Of a stretch of 7,472 bases of DNA, positions 5,603-7,472 are shown piece after piece (positions within the stretch are counted from its first letter, which is position 1; each line of letters opens with the position of its first letter). The position numbers were made by a program, and so were the translations under genes. The notes under the pieces are model-generated. The model saw only the letters and a list, made by a program, of their open reading frames with translations, was not told where the DNA came from and did no database searches. The DNA is from Pseudomonadota bacterium (lineage in GTDB: Bacteria > Pseudomonadota > Alphaproteobacteria > Rhizobiales > Xanthobacteraceae), in the NCBI GenBank assembly GCA_023433965.1, contig JAEYTQ010000646.1:1-7472 (forward strand), given 5' to 3'.

Positions 5603-6325
5603 ATGGAATTGAGTTCCGACAGTCACGTCCCCAAATACGCGCAGATCGCCGACATCTTCCGGCAGCGCATCGCGCGCGGCGTCTGGACTCAGGGATTCCG
5701 CCTGCCGGCCAACGAGGAGCTGGCGGTCGAGTTCAGTGTGTCGCGCGTCACGATCAGGCAGGCGGTGGAGCTGCTCGCCCGCGACGGTGTGATCGAGGCG
5801 CAGCAGGGGCGCGGCACCTTCGTCACGGGGACCGTGCGGCAGGATCGCTGGCTCAAGGTCGAGACCACGCTGTCCGATCTCGCCGACATGTATCGCGACA
5901 CCTCGCCCGAGATCATCAACATCTCGGAAAGGCGCAGCAATGCCCCGCTGCTTCCAGGGGACGGCAAGCCGGCCGAAAAGTACGTCTTCATGCGTCGGCT
6001 GCATTCGCGGCAGAAGCAGCCTTACTGCGTCATTTCCATCTATCTCGACGAGAAGATTTTTCGCAGATCGCCGAAGCGTTTTCGCAACGAGACCGTGATC
6101 CCGATCCTGAATGATCTTAGGGATCCCGCCATCGCCAGCGCACGCCAGACCTTGACGATCGGTACCGCGGATATCGAAGCGGCGCGGCTGCTGCGCGTGC
6201 CGCTGAACTCCCCGGTAGCCGAGGTCCGCCGCATCTTCACGACGCAGGACCGCACGGTGATCTATCTCGGGGAAGTCACCTATCGCGGCGACTTCGTGAG
6301 GATCGACATGGATCTGCGACCCTAG
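5603..6325 (+). CDS. GntR-family transcriptional regulator, HutC subfamily (HTH plus UTRA)
   Basis: A 240-residue DNA-binding regulator. Residues 10-75 form the GntR winged helix-turn-helix: P-K-Y-A-Q-I-A-D at the start, L-P-A-N-E-E-L-A (35-42), the recognition helix in V-S-R-V-T-I-R-Q-A-V (46-55) and the wing Q-Q-G-R-G-T-F-V (67-74). Residues about 95-236 are a UTRA ligand-binding domain, with the typical late segment A-A-R-L-L-R-V-P-L-N-S-P-V (193-205) and C-terminal Y-R-G-D (227-230). Members of this subfamily usually repress neighbouring catabolic or transport genes until a small pathway metabolite binds. As the last gene of the plus-strand operon it would control its own synthesis, and the inverted repeat at 2784-2807 is the obvious target. 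The metabolite is unknown. The stop lies only 5 bp from that of the convergent channel gene. Confidence 0.94.
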   Translation: MELSSDSHVPKYAQIADIFRQRIARGVWTQGFRLPANEELAVEFSVSRVTIRQAVELLARDGVIEAQQGRGTFVTGTVRQDRWLKVETTLSDLADMYRDTSPEIINISERRSNAPLLPGDGKPAEKYVFMRRLHSRQKQPYCVISIYLDEKIFRRSPKRFRNETVIPILNDLRDPAIASARQTLTIGTADIEAARLLRVPLNSPVAEVRRIFTTQDRTVIYLGEVTYRGDFVRIDMDLRP

Positions 6326-6330
6326 CGCTC

Positions 6331-7472
6331 TCAACGCGAGAACAGTTCCTGGTTCCGGCGCTCGAGCTCTTCCCCGTAGGTGCGCAGAACGTGAGCTTCG
6401 CTCAGGGTGCCGATCGTGGCGCGATGGTCGGGATTGTCGACAACCGCGAGCACGTCGGCTTCGCTGCGTTCGAACGCCTTCAGGATCTCGCGAATCGGCG
6501 TGGTCGGGAGCAGGTATTCCTCCTGTTGCTGCGCCAGCGACCCGAGCAGTTCCTCGTCTCGGCTGGCCACGGAATGCAGCGTGGCGGCGGGCACGATGCC
6601 GGCGTAGATGCCGTTGGGATCGCGCAACACGATTTGGCGGACCAGAGCCGGCGAGAACTGCCTTTGCGCCTCGCCGATCGGCATCGTCGTCAGCGCATTC
6701 TCGAAGTCGGCGCGCATCAGGGATGCAGCACTCATCTGCCGGATCCAGCCAACGTCCTGCGGGCCGCGGATCGCCTCGCCGCGCAGATGGAAGCGCCATG
6801 TCGCGAAGCTGTAGCCGAACAGCTCGCGGACGATCAGCGCGCAGACCGACGAGGCGACCACGGCGCCGACGGTGACGGAGAAGTCGCCGGTGATCTCGAG
6901 CGCGAGACAGACCATGCTGAAGGGAGCGCCGAGCACGCCGGTCCCGAGCGCGGCGAGCGCTGCAATCGCGGCGGTGCCGGGTTGAAGCGCGATCGTCGGA
7001 AGAGCGCCGGTCAGCACGACGCTGTAGAGCTGTCCGATCAGCGCGCCGAGCAGGAGCGAGGCGAAGAACAGGCCACCGCGAAAGCCCGAGCCGAGCGAGA
7101 TGGCGGAGGCCAGGATCTTGAACACGATTGTGGTTGTGAGCAGGAGCCAGGTCGGATTGCTGACCAGCAGGATCTGCATGGCACCGTGGCCGGCGCCGCG
7201 CACGGTCGGCGTCAGCAGGGCGAGGCTGCCGAGCAGGAGACCGCCGAGAATCGGCCGCAGCAGGCCCTTGAACACCGTGATGCGCTGAAAGCAGCGCTCG
7301 GAGAATGCGACGGCGAGCATCACGAGGATGCTGACGAAGGCGCAGATGATGCCGATCAGCACCGTCTGGCCGATCATCTCGACGGAAACTGGTGAGGGGA
7401 AGCCGGGCACCATCAAGAAGGATTGGTGCGTCAATTGCCGCGCGACGAGCCACGCGGTGACGGCGCTGGCGA
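6331..7472 (-). CDS. ClC-type chloride channel/antiporter with C-terminal CBS pair (partial, N-terminus off the window)
   Basis: The frame is open to the right edge, so this is the C-terminal 379 residues; a TTG at 7434 is internal, not a start. The visible part begins near helix I of the ClC fold and covers the second half of the membrane domain. The helix-N motif G-S-G-F-R-G-G-L-F-F-A is at about 7060-7092, followed by L-G-T-G-V-L-G-A-P-F-S-M-V and L-A-L-E-I-T-G-D of the helix P-Q region. The last about 140 residues (6334-6756) resemble two CBS domains, which in ClC proteins modulate the channel, often by binding adenine nucleotides. The gating-glutamate region lies outside the window, so channel versus H+/Cl- antiporter cannot be judged fully. 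Position G-G-L-F-F-A has alanine where ClC-ec1 has proline 359, and the central tyrosine region looks altered. It converges on gntR and is probably unrelated to it. Confidence 0.9.
   Translation of the reverse strand, partial: ASAVTAWLVARQLTHQSFLMVPGFPSPVSVEMIGQTVLIGIICAFVSILVMLAVAFSERCFQRITVFKGLLRPILGGLLLGSLALLTPTVRGAGHGAMQILLVSNPTWLLLTTTIVFKILASAISLGSGFRGGLFFASLLLGALIGQLYSVVLTGALPTIALQPGTAAIAALAALGTGVLGAPFSMVCLALEITGDFSVTVGAVVASSVCALIVRELFGYSFATWRFHLRGEAIRGPQDVGWIRQMSAASLMRADFENALTTMPIGEAQRQFSPALVRQIVLRDPNGIYAGIVPAATLHSVASRDEELLGSLAQQQEEYLLPTTPIREILKAFERSEADVLAVVDNPDHRATIGTLSEAHVLRTYGEELERRNQELFSR

Noticed and set aside
5564..7453. 629-codon minus-strand frame covering gntR and part of the ClC gene
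   Set aside because: Its translation is arginine/alanine-rich low-information sequence and it crosses two well-supported genes (antisense to gntR, another frame of ClC).
1..7472. tRNA or rRNA genes, CRISPR arrays, insertion sequences or phage genes
   Set aside because: No transposase or integrase motifs, no regularly spaced repeats, no terminal inverted repeats and no tRNA-like cloverleaf segments were seen; nearly all the DNA is accounted for by coding genes.

Overview
The window is GC-rich DNA with densely packed, mostly abutting or overlapping genes. The protein families and the style of the proteins (a NitT/Tau-type ABC importer, a GntR/HutC regulator, and a CBS-tailed ClC channel with a rhizobial-looking transmembrane core) suggest an alphaproteobacterium of the Bradyrhizobium/Rhodopseudomonas kind. 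That placement is inferred from family resemblance, not from a search.

Layout. Positions 1-151 hold no convincing gene but do hold a plausible intrinsic terminator for the minus-strand operon. From 2745 down to 152 the minus strand carries a complete ABC importer in the order permease, ATPase, periplasmic binding protein. Positions 2746-2851 are a short divergent control region with overlapping AT-rich promoter cores and an inverted repeat. From 2852 to 6325 the plus strand carries three genes with almost no spacing: a mandelate-racemase-type enolase-superfamily enzyme, a GMC-family flavin oxidoreductase and a HutC-type GntR regulator. From the right edge back to 6331 the minus strand holds the C-terminal part of a ClC chloride channel/antiporter with two CBS domains. 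It converges on the regulator gene with only 5 bp between them and is probably not part of the system.

How the genes may work together. The two divergent operons look like one locally regulated uptake-and-catabolism module. The ABC system would import a small, probably anionic compound. The enolase-superfamily enzyme would abstract a proton alpha to a carboxylate (dehydration or racemisation). The GMC enzyme would oxidise an alcohol group using FAD. The GntR protein would sense the substrate or a product through its UTRA domain and bind the shared control region. The substrate cannot be read from the sequence. All six genes of the module look intact, with their catalytic motifs present. The pairing of a NitT/Tau-type importer with an acid-sugar-type dehydratase and a GMC oxidoreductase is the least explained and most interesting point.
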